Of a DNA stretch of 28,075 bases, positions 9,848 to 19,500 are shown one piece after another; positions within the stretch are counted from its first letter, which is position 1; the number at the start of each line of letters is the position of its first letter. The translations under genes were made by a program, and so were the position numbers. The stretch covers positions 1 to 28,075 of the forward strand of contig JAWQRN010000593.1 of the NCBI GenBank assembly GCA_033557685.1, given 5' to 3'. The DNA comes from Sperchopsis tessellata (lineage: Eukaryota; Arthropoda; Insecta; Coleoptera; Hydrophilidae). The notes beneath the pieces were generated by a model. It was not told the DNA's origin and made no database searches. It was given only the letters and a program-made list of their open reading frames with translations.

Positions 9848-9977
9848 AACCCAATTCCAGTTGGAACACTGGATGGGGTAAAATTTCCAGATGTGGGAGT
9901 CTAATCCTTAGCGTTGGTGATTTGCCATACCAGCGAAAATAGGCCGACGTTAAATAAACAAACAAAAAAAAACAACC
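9848..9977 (-). repeat. Dispersed repeat, copy 2 (inverted)
   Basis: This is the reverse-oriented partner of 6255-6393. Read on the minus strand it starts with a T/G run, then TTAACGTCGGCCTATTTTCG, then GGATTAGACTCCC and CAGTGTTCCAACTGGAATTG. The match is spread over about 130 bp with substitutions and small indels, so this is an old family rather than a recent duplication. Confidence 0.8.
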
Positions 9978-10559
9978 AGTAAAAAAACTTTTTTTTAAAG
10001 ATGCGTATTAGTAGTTTAGTTTTTTGTCAGTATGATAGGTGTTAATGTATACACCAGAGACTTAAACCCATAAAACCACTTGTGGATTGCAAATATGAAC
10101 CGGTAGCCCATTCAATAAGGTGTTATCGGTAGCGGTAATGACATCAGAGCACAGATCATAAATTAAAATTGCAAAGAAGTAAAAAAAACACACAAAACCG
10201 TTATTAAGAAAAGTATATCAATATATCAAGCAAAAGAGGGTTTTACATCCCCACTACTGAATAATTTTAAGTATAAAAATACAAATAAAGATTTGGCAAA
10301 AGACTTCACCAGTGTAACACATAGGGGTATCCAGTAAGTAAGAATGAAATGGACAGTAGAAAGGGAATGATGATCTGATAACTCAGAATTCAAGGGACAT
10401 ATACAATACCGAACATTTACAGCGGAAAGATTTCATTATTTTCTCTTTTCTTTCAGAGGAATAATCATGTGTTTTCCGATGTTTCGCTATCCATTTCATT
10501 CATGCATTTTTTAGAAAAAAGTAGTTCTATGGTGACTACTGACCTGAGGGGCTACCAGG
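9978..10559. other. Interval before the 135-codon ORF
   Basis: AT-rich with poly-A/poly-T patches. A pyrimidine tract followed by AG (10440-10457, TTTTCTCTTTTCTTTCAG) looks like a splice acceptor, but no supporting exon was identified. Confidence 0.35.
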
Positions 10560-10967
10560 TTGGTAAAATTTGTTTGCTTGACTCCTTTTGATACATTAGC
10601 GTGTGTGCAGAATTTTCGTTTGGTTTTTCTATTGAGTCCGATCTATACTAGACTTCTTTTGACATGGTACCTCAGTCTTATTGTACCTGAACTGACTGCT
10701 CTTTTTTCTAACTTTGATGTATGTGTTTCTTCAAACTTCAGGTATATACCCAGAAATAAGATGTGTCTGCGTATGTATCACTGTTTTTTTCTTTCACTTC
10801 CTTATCATGATTCCTACAACTTGAGTATTTTTGACGGTGTATTTCCTGTTTCTAACTTAGATTTTATTACTGACATGCCAATTTGGCTGTTGGTTGTTTG
10901 TATGTTTCAAGATTACTCTAACTCCAGAGTCGATATTGCAATTTATACTTTTATACATACCATATAG
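10560..10967 (+). CDS. Unrecognised 135-codon ORF, hydrophobic
   Basis: It is open from an ATG at 10560 to a stop at 10967, unusually long for this AT-rich DNA. The product would be hydrophobic, with aromatic- and leucine-rich segments around residues 15-50 and near residues 105-115, and many Cys and Phe. I do not recognise the family. Against a real gene: the composition is what T-rich DNA gives when translated, and the antisense strand is also fairly open (for example YLKFEETHTSKLEKRAVSS), so this may be the shadow of a decayed minus-strand element. A splice-acceptor-like site lies about 100 bp upstream. Treat it as doubtful. Confidence 0.2.
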   Translation: MVKFVCLTPFDTLACVQNFRLVFLLSPIYTRLLLTWYLSLIVPELTALFSNFDVCVSSNFRYIPRNKMCLRMYHCFFLSLPYHDSYNLSIFDGVFPVSNLDFITDMPIWLLVVCMFQDYSNSRVDIAIYTFIHTI

Positions 10968-11139
10968 TTCCCTTTGGCAGACTTGTTCTATAGGTCAATT
11001 TATATGCAGTCTTGTATTTCACGGTTGATAGGTCACATGGTTGGTTAACCTAAAAAATTTACCCCAACAAAAATGATATTTCCGGCCATATAAGAAGCCT
11101 TTCTGGTGTCCATTGGATTGTTTAGTGACACCATGCTTT

Positions 11140-11990
11140 TCTTACATACTAGATACCTTTGTTGTATTAGGTGGAAGAAACTCTAGCTGAAGATTTGGAT
11201 GTTCTAAATGCGAATGCCCGGGTGCATTATCAAAAATGAATAAATCTTTATAATCAAAAGATTCCTCCTTCATATATGTTGTAACTTCTGGTACAATGTA
11301 ATCATTAAACCACTTTGTAAATATAACAATTGTCACCCAGGCCTTTTATTGAGCCCTTCAATCTACCGATAGCTTTTTTAGATATTTGCCTTTTAGTGCT
11401 CGTAATCTTAGAGATCGATTTACTAGGAGGGGTTTCAACATTCAATATCCTGATGCATTGCTACAAAGTAACGATGTTACTTGATCTTTGGTTGTTTTAA
11501 ACGATTTTGCTATAAACGTTCGACCAAGCATTTTAAATATTTTTTTTTTAACTTCACAGGAAAATGTTTGGCTTCTTCTTCGTCTGCTGATACAACCTCA
11601 CCTGTATATTCCGTTATGAAATGCGTTTCTTAAAAACAACAGTTAGCCATCGTCTGCTAGACGAAAATATCGATTTGTAAAGCCGAGGTAGATTGATCCA
11701 ATTGCTTCATCTGTTTAATTAAATAATAACTTATAGGAATTCTTCCTGTAGATAATCTTCAATCCAAATTACGAACATTCGCTCTGTTTTTTCTAATTAA
11801 AAATCTTTTCATTTCGATGATAATTTGGGCACTTATTTTTGTGCAGAAACTACCGATTTGCGACTATAGTAGATTTGCCTAAACTAAATTGTTGTAGATC
11901 TTTTTCCTTTTGCTAAACGTTCTAAAACTGGAATTTTTATTTCTGAGAAAATTGATTTTCTTTGATAATTCGTTTTCTCCAGTTGGCCAA
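11140..11990 (-). pseudogene. Tigger/pogo-like transposase relic (DDE_1 type)
   Basis: Read from 11990 down: a helix-turn-helix remnant (VLERLAKGKRSTT near 11935-11895); a CENP-B-type second DNA-binding segment with ERMFVIWIEDYLQEE and RRWLTVVFKKRI; GEVVSADEEEAKHFPVKLKK (about 11605-11545); the DDE core pieces RTFIAKSFKTTKDQ and RALKGKYLKK; and the intact 64-codon part (11336-11142) with LFIFDNAPGH and EFLPPNTTKV. These match, in order, Tigger/Jerky-like transposases. The second catalytic Asp is kept (FDNAPGH). The first (normally in VDETG) has been lost with a deletion, and the third (normally in PMDQG) is replaced by a stop. Several frameshifts are present. No terminal inverted repeats were found. 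Confidence 0.88.
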
Positions 11991-13227
11991 ATTAAATCAT
12001 TAAAATAAAAGAAATAACAAAATGTAGACTTACGATCTATATTTAATCGCTACAATCCACTATAAAACAAGAGATATCTATTAATATAATAACTAATTGG
12101 AGATCAAATTACATTATCCTTCCTTTTCGTGTACTTTTCCTAACGTCCTACAGGTGCATACTAACGCTTGGCCTTCTGGATCTCTTAGATACTATTTTAT
12201 ATGTAAACTATTAATTATAAACATTATGTTCGCTATTACAGCCCATTTGCTACCAAGTTTTGTATTTATTTGTAATTAAAATTTGTGAATTCATATTGTT
12301 CGAATAGTATCGTAGTAAAAACAAAATAAAAGAGTATTTTGGAATTTTTTTTTGTTATCTGCAAGAATATGTAAAAGTAACACGTCACTACCTTCAGAAT
12401 ATTACATTTTAAAATAGGATATTGTTTAAAGCAATAATAATATTTTTACAATTAAATTTCTATCATGAATCTGCCTCTCTGGTAAAATTAATATTTTGGA
12501 ATACTGCCTAGATTATGATTGTGATGTGAATTATAAAATACTGGTATACATTTTTATTTTTTTTTGTATTTCCAATCCTTGATTAGTTCCTAAATAGAGG
12601 ATGAATATATGGTCCTGAATCCATTTTAATAATAATAGATTTATGTGGGACAATTATTTCAACGTGTTTGGTTTATTATTTGTAGAAAATATTCCCTAGA
12701 GATTTTCCTCTTGATTTCATGTGTCTATAAAGATAATTTAGGTTATTTAATGTCGAATTTGTACAAGATCGCACATAAATTATTAATAGATAGTATTTTA
12801 TATTCAGGGAAAAGTATTACCTACTTTTAATTGTTAGAAATTTTTATTCATCGCTTTTGTAATCTATACCGTATATCTCTTAAACTGTGTATAACGAATA
12901 AATAATTAATTTAAAGTTTATTTAATGTAAAAAATATCTAGATGTATGATAAACAAAATCACTTAAATTAATATTAAAATAGCTATGAAATGAGATCATT
13001 AAACCTCTTCTAAAACACGAGTTGTATAAAGAGCGCAACACTCCTTTAAATTTATGCACTCATCAACTTACCCTAAAGAAAATTCCATTGTTCAAGTCGT
13101 CGTAGAATAATTAAAACTGAACAGCCAAACAATAAGTCACTAAGTACAATAGGTTAGATCACAGAAAAACACAACATAATAGGCCGAGCACGATATATCG
13201 ATCCTAGCTGAGAAGGAGCCTGTAGCA
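11991..13227. other. AT-rich interval, nothing recognised
   Basis: Two ORFs of about 60 codons (12097-12279 and 12645-12830) lack any motif. Long A/T runs dominate. No inverted terminal repeat belonging to the Tigger relic was found here. Confidence 0.45.
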
Positions 13228-13500
13228 CTACCAAGTTAAGGAACAAAAAGAACAGCGGATCTCACAAATTTCTTCTTCAGATGTCTCGCGCAAACTGAAC
13301 AGAAATATTATGCACACCGAAAATCGACCGCTCACTATGGAGGCACACACTCGTTTGCTGTTTATTGGCATGGAGACCTCTAGGTTATTGTGGGAGAAAG
13401 TATACTTGCGAGTGCGGGGATCATGAACCATCGTCTTGCCACCAGATATTCTCAAAATGTTGGTAATTAAATCACTCCTGAAATTGTTCCCCCATGCCAT
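13228..13500 (-). CDS. Unrecognised 90-codon ORF
   Basis: It opens at an ATG at 13500 and ends at 13228 in a patch noticeably GC-richer than its surroundings. The middle is polar (KTMVHDPRTRKYTFSHNN), followed by a hydrophobic run (SVCIIFLFSL) and an acidic ETSEEE stretch. No family is recognised. It could be part of an unidentified repeat or the 5' part of a decayed element. There is too little evidence to call it a gene. Confidence 0.2.
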   Translation of the reverse strand: MAWGNNFRSDLITNILRISGGKTMVHDPRTRKYTFSHNNLEVSMPINSKRVCASIVSGRFSVCIIFLFSLRETSEEEICEIRCSFCSLTW

Positions 13501-14195
13501 CTCCCTTTCTCGGATTTACCTATTATCACACACGTGTTTATCATGTGACCTCTTAATAAATTATAGATGTATTATAAATAGCGCTCGTTCGACATGATGA
13601 TAGTATTTTACATGTGAATCTGTGCTAACAGGTTTGTAGCGTATCCACTCATTCAAGTCTCTACTGGATTAGCTTGACATGGCAAAAATATGGGGCAACT
13701 ATTTTGCCGATCATCACTCGATACAACGCGAGACAAATGGAAGACATTGAACTCGTATCCTGATCCGCCTGCAATTTAGGTTAAAACTTAAACTGTAATA
13801 TAAAACAGAACTTCATTTAACCCGGTAGTCATGGTGCCTGTGAGCCTGTCTCAGATATATTTTTCTTGTGTTACCAACACCGATCATCTTTTATTCATTG
13901 ACGTCTCACTATCTTTATAAAGTAATTGCCTTTCAGAGTTCATCGAGTGTGGTTGTGTTTAAAGTCACAGTTTCTGTATTATTCATGTTTTACTGAGAAA
14001 AATAAAAGGTGATGCTAAATAAACGCCTTTAATTGCGACAAAAATAATTGTAGCCATAACACTGAGTTTGTGGCGAATAAATAGTAATTTCCCTACTTTA
14101 AGTTAAGTTTTGTTTCCTAAAATTTATGATTTAATTGTTACGTATTTGTTCTAAAATATACTTGCAGTAATATTTGACCTAATTTAATCAAATGT
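13501..14195. other. Interval before RTE-like copy 2
   Basis: No recognised coding. Part of it, near 13800-14000, is less AT-rich and could be the upstream part of the LINE, but no endonuclease motifs are seen. Confidence 0.4.
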
Positions 14196-16080
14196 ATGGA
14201 AATCTTACATCGTTTAAACATAGACCAACTGGCCAAACAAATAAAAATAAGCCTTCAGGCTACAGTCAAGAAAATATATACCAAAAGGAAAACACCCATA
14301 AACCACAAACCAAGTCCGGAGACGCTTAAACTGATGGAACAAAGAAGAAGAACAAATCGTACATCAGAACTCTACATTGAACTAAACAAAATTATTAAAA
14401 AGAAAATCCGCAAAAATATAAGGGCCTATAGTACAAATATAATACAAGATACGATTGCTACTAAACTTGTAAGCGGAAAAAGCAGGATGGAAAAAATTAA
14501 AAACCAGTACGATATTATGATGAAGAGATTGTAAACAGAAGACTTTTACGCGAAACTATATACATCTATTGCGAATGAACCAAATCATACAACAAACAGG
14601 CTTATTCTAAATGTATGATCGGAAGAAATACCCGAAATAAAAGCGGCAGAGATTTGATCCACTCTCAAACAAATGAAGAGTAGGAAGTGTCCGGAAGAAG
14701 ATCAAATTACATCCAAAATGCTGAAATTCGGTGGATAGATCTTGGAAAACGCAATTTGCATCTTAATGAATAAAGGCTAACAGAATGGAAATATTCCGAC
14801 AAAATGATACAATTCAGAAGTGGTATTGTTATTCAAAAAGGAAGATACCGCTACAGACCAATTAGCTTATTGTCTCAATTCTACAAACTTTTCACCAAAG
14901 TAATAACCAACCGATTGACTTTAAAACTTGACTTCTATCAGGCAGCAGAACAGACAGAGTTTCGAAAAGGTTTTAGTGCAATATACCACATCCAATCATT
15001 ACGCTCACTCATAGAAAAAGGAACGGAATATAATATTCCAATACACTTAGTCTTTATAGATTTCCGTAAAGCCTTTGACTCCATTGAAACATGGTCATTT
15101 CTAAGATCCATGTATAAAGCTAGAATCGACTGTAGGTACTCGGCGGTTATAAAAAATAATACACAAATGCCACATTACACGTGAGAGTCGATGAATACTC
15201 AAAAACAAATAAAACTCCAATTAGAAGAGGAGTTCGACAGGGTGACGCGATATCCCCAAATTTGTTTACCTCAGCTTTGGAAGATGTGTTCCAGAAACTA
15301 CAATGGGAGAAAAAAGGTATTAAAATCAATGGTAAGTTATTAAATCACCTAAGGTTCGCCAATAATATAGTATATAATAATACAAATAAACTACAACAAA
15401 TGTTTTAAGAACTAAACAAAGCATCAGAAGAAATCAGACTGAAAATAAAGCTAGGTAAAACAAAAATGATGAGTCCAGGCAACGTACAGACACAAATGGA
15501 AAATCACATAATTGAAACAGTTTCCAAATACGTATATCTCGGACACCTTATCAAGCTGGGAAAGGAGAATCAAACCGCAGATAACTAGATGAATTGGACA
15601 TACGTGGGCGGGATTTGGCAAAGTTAGACATATCCTGAAGCATAATTCCTTACCTATAAATCTAAAATGCAAAGTTTACGATACATGAATTCTGCCAGTC
15701 GATATATATGGACTATAAACTATGGCTATAACACAAAAATATGTAAACCGTATCAGAGTCACTCAACGGGCAATGGAGAGGACAATGCCCAGAATCTCTC
15801 TAAGGGACAGGATGCGAATCGAGGAGATTAGAAGAAGAACTGGTGTCACAGATGTCATAAAACACATAGCAGATTTGAAGTGGCTCTGGGTAGGACATGT
15901 GGCCTGACAAGATAAAACAGATTGACAGAAAGGATTAAAACCAAGTGTAGGAAGACCATAAAGAAGATAGATCAATTATTTCACAAAGACTGCGGGAACA
16001 AAATGGTTCAACAAGGCGCAGGACAGAGAAAGGTATAATAAAATAGAGGAGAAGGAGAGGCCTACGTCCAGGTCTAATAA
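14196..16080 (+). pseudogene. RTE-like LINE reverse transcriptase relic (copy 2)
   Basis: This is the better preserved of the two RTE-like copies. Pieces: a 112-codon linker ORF (14196-14534) with basic, charged sequence; YRPISLLSQFYKLFTKVI (from about 14852); RT motif A as FIDFRKAFDS (15053-15082); RT motif B region RRGVRQGDAISPNLF (about 15223-15267); INGKLLNHLRFANN (ending 15366); TQRAMERTMPRISLRDRMR (about 15750-15810); LKWLWVGHVA; and WFNKAQDRERYNKIEE (about 16000-16050) at the usual C-terminus. The catalytic FADD box has become FANN, so both key aspartates are lost. Stops and frame changes separate the pieces. No endonuclease domain is visible, so the copy is 5'-truncated. Wording diverges from copy 1, so they are different subfamilies or of different ages. 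Confidence 0.9.
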
Positions 16081-16317
16081 AGTTGTATTATTTGTTGTAA
16101 TGAAACATGTACACCAACAATTATAAGTAATATTTCTATAAAAAAATACATTTATATTAAAAATAAGAACTTCGATGGTATTTGCTCACAAATTATCAAC
16201 AAAATTACATACAAGGTTAATCAAAATTATTGGAACACCTAAATATTTTTTAAACCATAAAAAATCAATAATTTTTTTAAAAAAAAGTTTATTGGATTTA
16301 ATTAAACTATCATAGAA
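16081..16317. other. LINE 3' flank
   Basis: AT-rich, no coding. It probably includes the 3' untranslated end of RTE-like copy 2; the boundary is not visible. Confidence 0.35.
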
Positions 16318-16382
16318 ACAGGGTGTTCATTTTATTATGGAAATTGTGTGTAATTTGCTTTTTTTTAAATAGAACACCCCTG
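16318..16382. repeat. Short inverted repeat ACAGGGTGTTC / GAACACCCCTGT
   Basis: Two arms of 11-12 nt, with one inserted base, flank about 42 bp. The CAGGGTGTTC wording is typical of insect mariner-like ends. It lies about 370 bp upstream of a mariner-like transposase relic and may be a remnant of its left end. The right partner was not found. Confidence 0.55.
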
Positions 16383-16752
16383 TACGTTTTTACATATTTG
16401 AATATTGAAAATAATTAAAAGAACTATTCTAAAAGTAATTTTTATATAATGTTTTATTTTTAAGTTACAAGCAATTAGTCATAACTCCGGAACTTCAAAT
16501 TAAGGGTATTTCCCCACATACATACATATTTATTTTAAATAATAAAGTCGAAACAAATAACCAAAACAATTAAATAAAATAATAGGAAATGTTCAAAATG
16601 CCAACCGTGGGTGGCTTGATAATACCCTAATATCACCGCAACTTCACGTAAGCAATTGGCATTTAGATGACAGTTCCAAATAAAAGTCATTAGTGAGTTT
16701 CTAAATATGAATAAAAATATTATATGAAATTAATTACCCTTTTTAGCTAAAA

Positions 16753-17545
16753 ATGAATCAACTGACCGAATATGAGCGGATAACTTACTGCTTATTGGAA
16801 TTGATATTAGGTGAAGAACGTTAAGAGATACAAGAAATTTGTTTAACGAAACATTTTCTAATAGAAATCCACTAAATGTCAGTACTGTAAAAATAACCCT
16901 AGGCCGATATGAACATTTACATTCCATAAACAATGTGAGGGGAGCGGAAGAAATATGGTTGGGTGCAGCGAATAGAAGAGAGTCCTAATATTAGTATAAA
17001 TCAGCTTATATTAGATCAGGGAGTGAGTCAAGCGTCAGTTCGCATAATTCTTAGAAAAGAAAAAGCGCATCCTTGTAACGTGCAAGTAATTCAGGAATTG
17101 TTGGAAAATGACTCAGATAAGAGAATGGAGTTAAGCGACAATTTGTAAAATTTAATTAATAGCAATCCTGCTATTAAAAAAATAATGGCTCAGTAAACGG
17201 ACATAGTTGCAAGTATTAGTCATGAGAGAACGTGCAATGGGCTGAGGAAATTTATACCTAATATCCTCAAAAAGTTAGCGTTAGTTAGGTGTCATTTGGA
17301 AAATATCTTTAGGACTATTTTCTATTAAACGAACAATGACATCTAAACACTACTTAGCTCTATTTCTAAATGAAGTAATACCTCACCTCCGGAATATCTT
17401 CAACGAAGAACAACTAAATGGTATCTGGTTCCAACAAGATGGAACCCCACCTCATTACGTTATCTAAGTTACAAACTATTTAAATACAGTTTTTCCGCAA
17501 AGATGGGTTGAAAGAAAGGAATCCATTGAATGGTCAATGGTGTAA
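16753..17545 (+). pseudogene. Mariner-like (IS630-Tc1-mariner) transposase relic
   Basis: The reading begins with MNQLTEYERITYCLLELI, a helix-turn-helix-type N-terminus. A 61-codon open piece follows (16963-17148) with NISINQLILDQGVSQASVRI, a second helix-turn-helix. After frameshifts comes a catalytic-core piece (17338-17545) with FLNEVIPHLR, WFQQDGTPPHY (17426-17458) and PQRWVERKESIEW. In this family the WFQxDGAPPHY Asp is the second catalytic residue. The first Asp region is not recognisable and the third, normally in an SPDLTPLDFF phrase after IEWP, is cut off. Wording resembles the insect transposases with RWIGRGGPIxWP, as does the element at 21424-23081. It is decayed and non-functional. 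Confidence 0.85.
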
Positions 17546-17647
17546 TATTATTTAAAAAAATTAACTATTAATCCAAACTGTATAATTCTTAATTTAGAAA
17601 TCCAGGGTTACAGTCTTCAAGTTTTCTTGGAGATAACCATGTGTAGG

Positions 17648-17690
17648 CCTTTCGTCTACTATTACAGAGTACATTGTAATGACATGTAGC
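17648..17690 (-). ncRNA. Heavily decayed hammerhead-like core in PLE-C tail
   Basis: The minus strand reads ACAATGTACTCTGTAATAGT, then AGACGAAAGG. GAAA is kept and a GTA/AGAC stem II is weak. The GUC triplet and the ACGU stem III are gone, as is a clear CUGAUGA box. It is recognised only by alignment to the other three tails. Confidence 0.3.
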
Positions 17691-17770
17691 TATTAATGCT
17701 GGGTGTAAACCGTCATGTACCTCGAAAATTGTTAAGTATAGCCTAACATATGGCGTGTAGAATTGCTTGT

Positions 17771-17830
17771 CATAGACTAAATGAAGTCTTCATAGACTAA
17801 ATGAAGTCTTCATAGACTAAATGAAGTCTT
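17771..17830. repeat. Three exact 20-bp tandem copies
   Basis: CATAGACTAAATGAAGTCTT is repeated exactly at 17771-17790, 17791-17810 and 17811-17830. PLE-A has a single related phrase (CATAGAATAAAAGGA) at the same place. It sits at the 3' end of the inserted Jockey-like LINE, so it could be a replication-slippage array in PLE sequence or part of the LINE insertion junction. Confidence 0.95.
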
Positions 17831-17939
17831 TCATCTTTCTGAACTTCTTCCTAAAAATACAAAAGTAGGTGAAATTAGTCGAAGTGTCTACCCTAGAGTA
17901 ATTACTTGGTGTACAATACAGAACTGAACGGGGATACAA

Positions 17940-19060
17940 ACGAATTACGGGATTTCGGGCATACTTACCACTCTAGAACATGTGCCGCCCAGGAAACAGT
18001 TTGTATTTGAAATAAGGATTTTGGGCGTCGTACTATCCAAGCGTTTCATGCACGTAGGTTCGTACAACCACGTTCTAAGCACCGGTTGAATTATACTCTG
18101 AAAAAGTACAGGCTTTGTATCGAGCGATATTTTCGCCTGGCAATTTAACACAGGGTAAAGTTTGCAGAACTGTCCGGTTATCTTACACTGTATCTAGGGT
18201 AATACTTAGGCATTTGGCTGTATCCTTTCAGATAATGTCAGCCTTAAATAACTCCAAAGAAATCATCTGGCTAACGCGTCTTTGTAATAAAACAATATTT
18301 ACGCTTATCTGCTCATTAACATTGATGTGCTACAAGGAGTAGAATGTTTTCAGGCTACGCAGTTGCCGCTGAAGACGCATCGCGACTTGGTTCAACTTCC
18401 AGGACTGACTAAACAGGACGGTGTTGTACGTGTATGCCGATGTCTTTCGGAATGACTGACAAACAAGTTAAATAACAGGGACATATGACGCTACCTTGCA
18501 AAACGCTTACCTTAAAATTACTAGTTGATGCTGCTCCCTCGCTACTGAAATAGAAATTTCTCTCGCTTAGATACAATCTAATAACGTGGGCCTAAATGTC
18601 CGTTTATTCAGTTTTTGCAGCAGTTCAGAGTGCCCAACCTTGTCAAACTGTTGTTCAATGTCGAGGAACACAGCAGCGCTGAATTTATTTTCACTGAAGC
18701 TGTATGTATTCCGTAAGCCGGAGTACCTACGAAGTCATGCTATTACCTAAATCCGAACTGCTCATCGATCAGCAAATATCGATAGGAGATGTCTGTGCAA
18801 ACAGCGTTCAAACACTTTACTAACACTGTTGAAGAGACTGATGGTTGGTGGTTAGCAGCGTATCTATGTGTCTATGTATGTAGATACTATTCAGTATTCA
18901 ACTACTACGAAGTCCTTATAGTGTCTCGACAAGATTCTGTCAAGTACACTCTTGGAATATTTATCCCAAGATTTATCTAGCTTCAAGGGTCGCTTCGTCT
19001 GCTTAAGATCAGAGGATGCCTCTTTCACCGTTGCAGTATTCTACCGAGGTAGTACTTTAG
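17940..19060 (-). pseudogene. Jockey-like LINE reverse transcriptase relic
   Basis: Read from 19060 down: a decayed pre-palm region; DEQFGFR (18766-18745), the block before RT motif A; FLDIEQQFDKVGHSELLQ (18668-18615), RT motif A; VLQGSV with LFNLFVS (about 18505-18460), RT motif B; LFSQSWKLNQVAMRLQRQL (about 18420-18360), following the lost YADD box; KDTAKCLSITLDT (the KYLGVTLD block); and the 68-codon piece 18151-17945 with SIIQPVLRTW and RVVSMPEIP, the typical C-terminal part. The order matches Jockey-clade insect LINEs. The catalytic YADD is not readable, frames change repeatedly, and no ORF1 or endonuclease is seen. It lies inside PLE-C in the same orientation. Confidence 0.85.
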
Positions 19061-19199
19061 CTTGCTTGCAGTGCACTGAATTAATTCCGGTGTGTTTTGA
19101 CTTATATGATACGGCGGTGTGCCAATAGGGAGAATATATTCGGCAGGCCGGGCTTCTATTGGATGTCGAAGAGGACGTCGGTTCTCAGAATGCCTACCA

Positions 19200-19500
19200 C
19201 CGGGGTCACTTGAGCTCTCTTATTATTTTAGTAAAATAATGCTTGGGCGATAATTTGTACGTCCTTAGAGAGAATGACATGTCCTGAATCTAACTTATGT
19301 TCAGTTTTTGGAGATACATCAAACTATTTGAGACGGGTTTTATTTTGTACTCTTTACAATGATTGAGTTTTTGTTATCTGATCTATATACAGTAACCTAC
19401 ATACTGTTGGAATTCTGTATACTCAAGCAGATTGCAGGGGAATTGGATCTTTCGAAGATGAAAGAATTTTGCTGATTTTGATCGAGGAAATCTAGTCTTC
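19200..19500 (-). pseudogene. PLE-C GIY-YIG endonuclease relic
   Basis: The minus-strand reading contains EHKLDSGHVILSKDVQIIAQ (about 19310-19250), the counterpart of EHKLETGYDILFKDINILA in PLE-A, and upstream remnants of the VYxIPxxCG strand around 19430-19400. The nucleotide match to PLE-A runs over about 250 bp with many substitutions and small deletions. The RT part upstream is absent or unreadable. Confidence 0.75.

Larger units (their letters stand above)
17612..19500 (-). mobile_element. Penelope-like element PLE-C, interrupted by a Jockey-like LINE
   Basis: The tail (17612-17690) and 3' untranslated part (17690-17830) match PLE-A 2785-3010. The C-terminal/GIY-YIG part (about 19075-19500) matches PLE-A about 3110-3545. 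Between them lies a minus-strand Jockey-like LINE (about 17835-19065) absent from PLE-A. The simplest reading is insertion of the LINE into an older PLE. No target-site duplication around the LINE was identified. Confidence 0.75.

Noticed and set aside
10440..10457. Splice-acceptor-like pyrimidine tract ending in CAG
   Set aside because: Such tracts are frequent in T-rich DNA and no matching donor or exon with homology was found.
17771..17830. CRISPR-like array
   Set aside because: The 20-bp units are directly adjacent with no spacers, in a eukaryotic transposon context.
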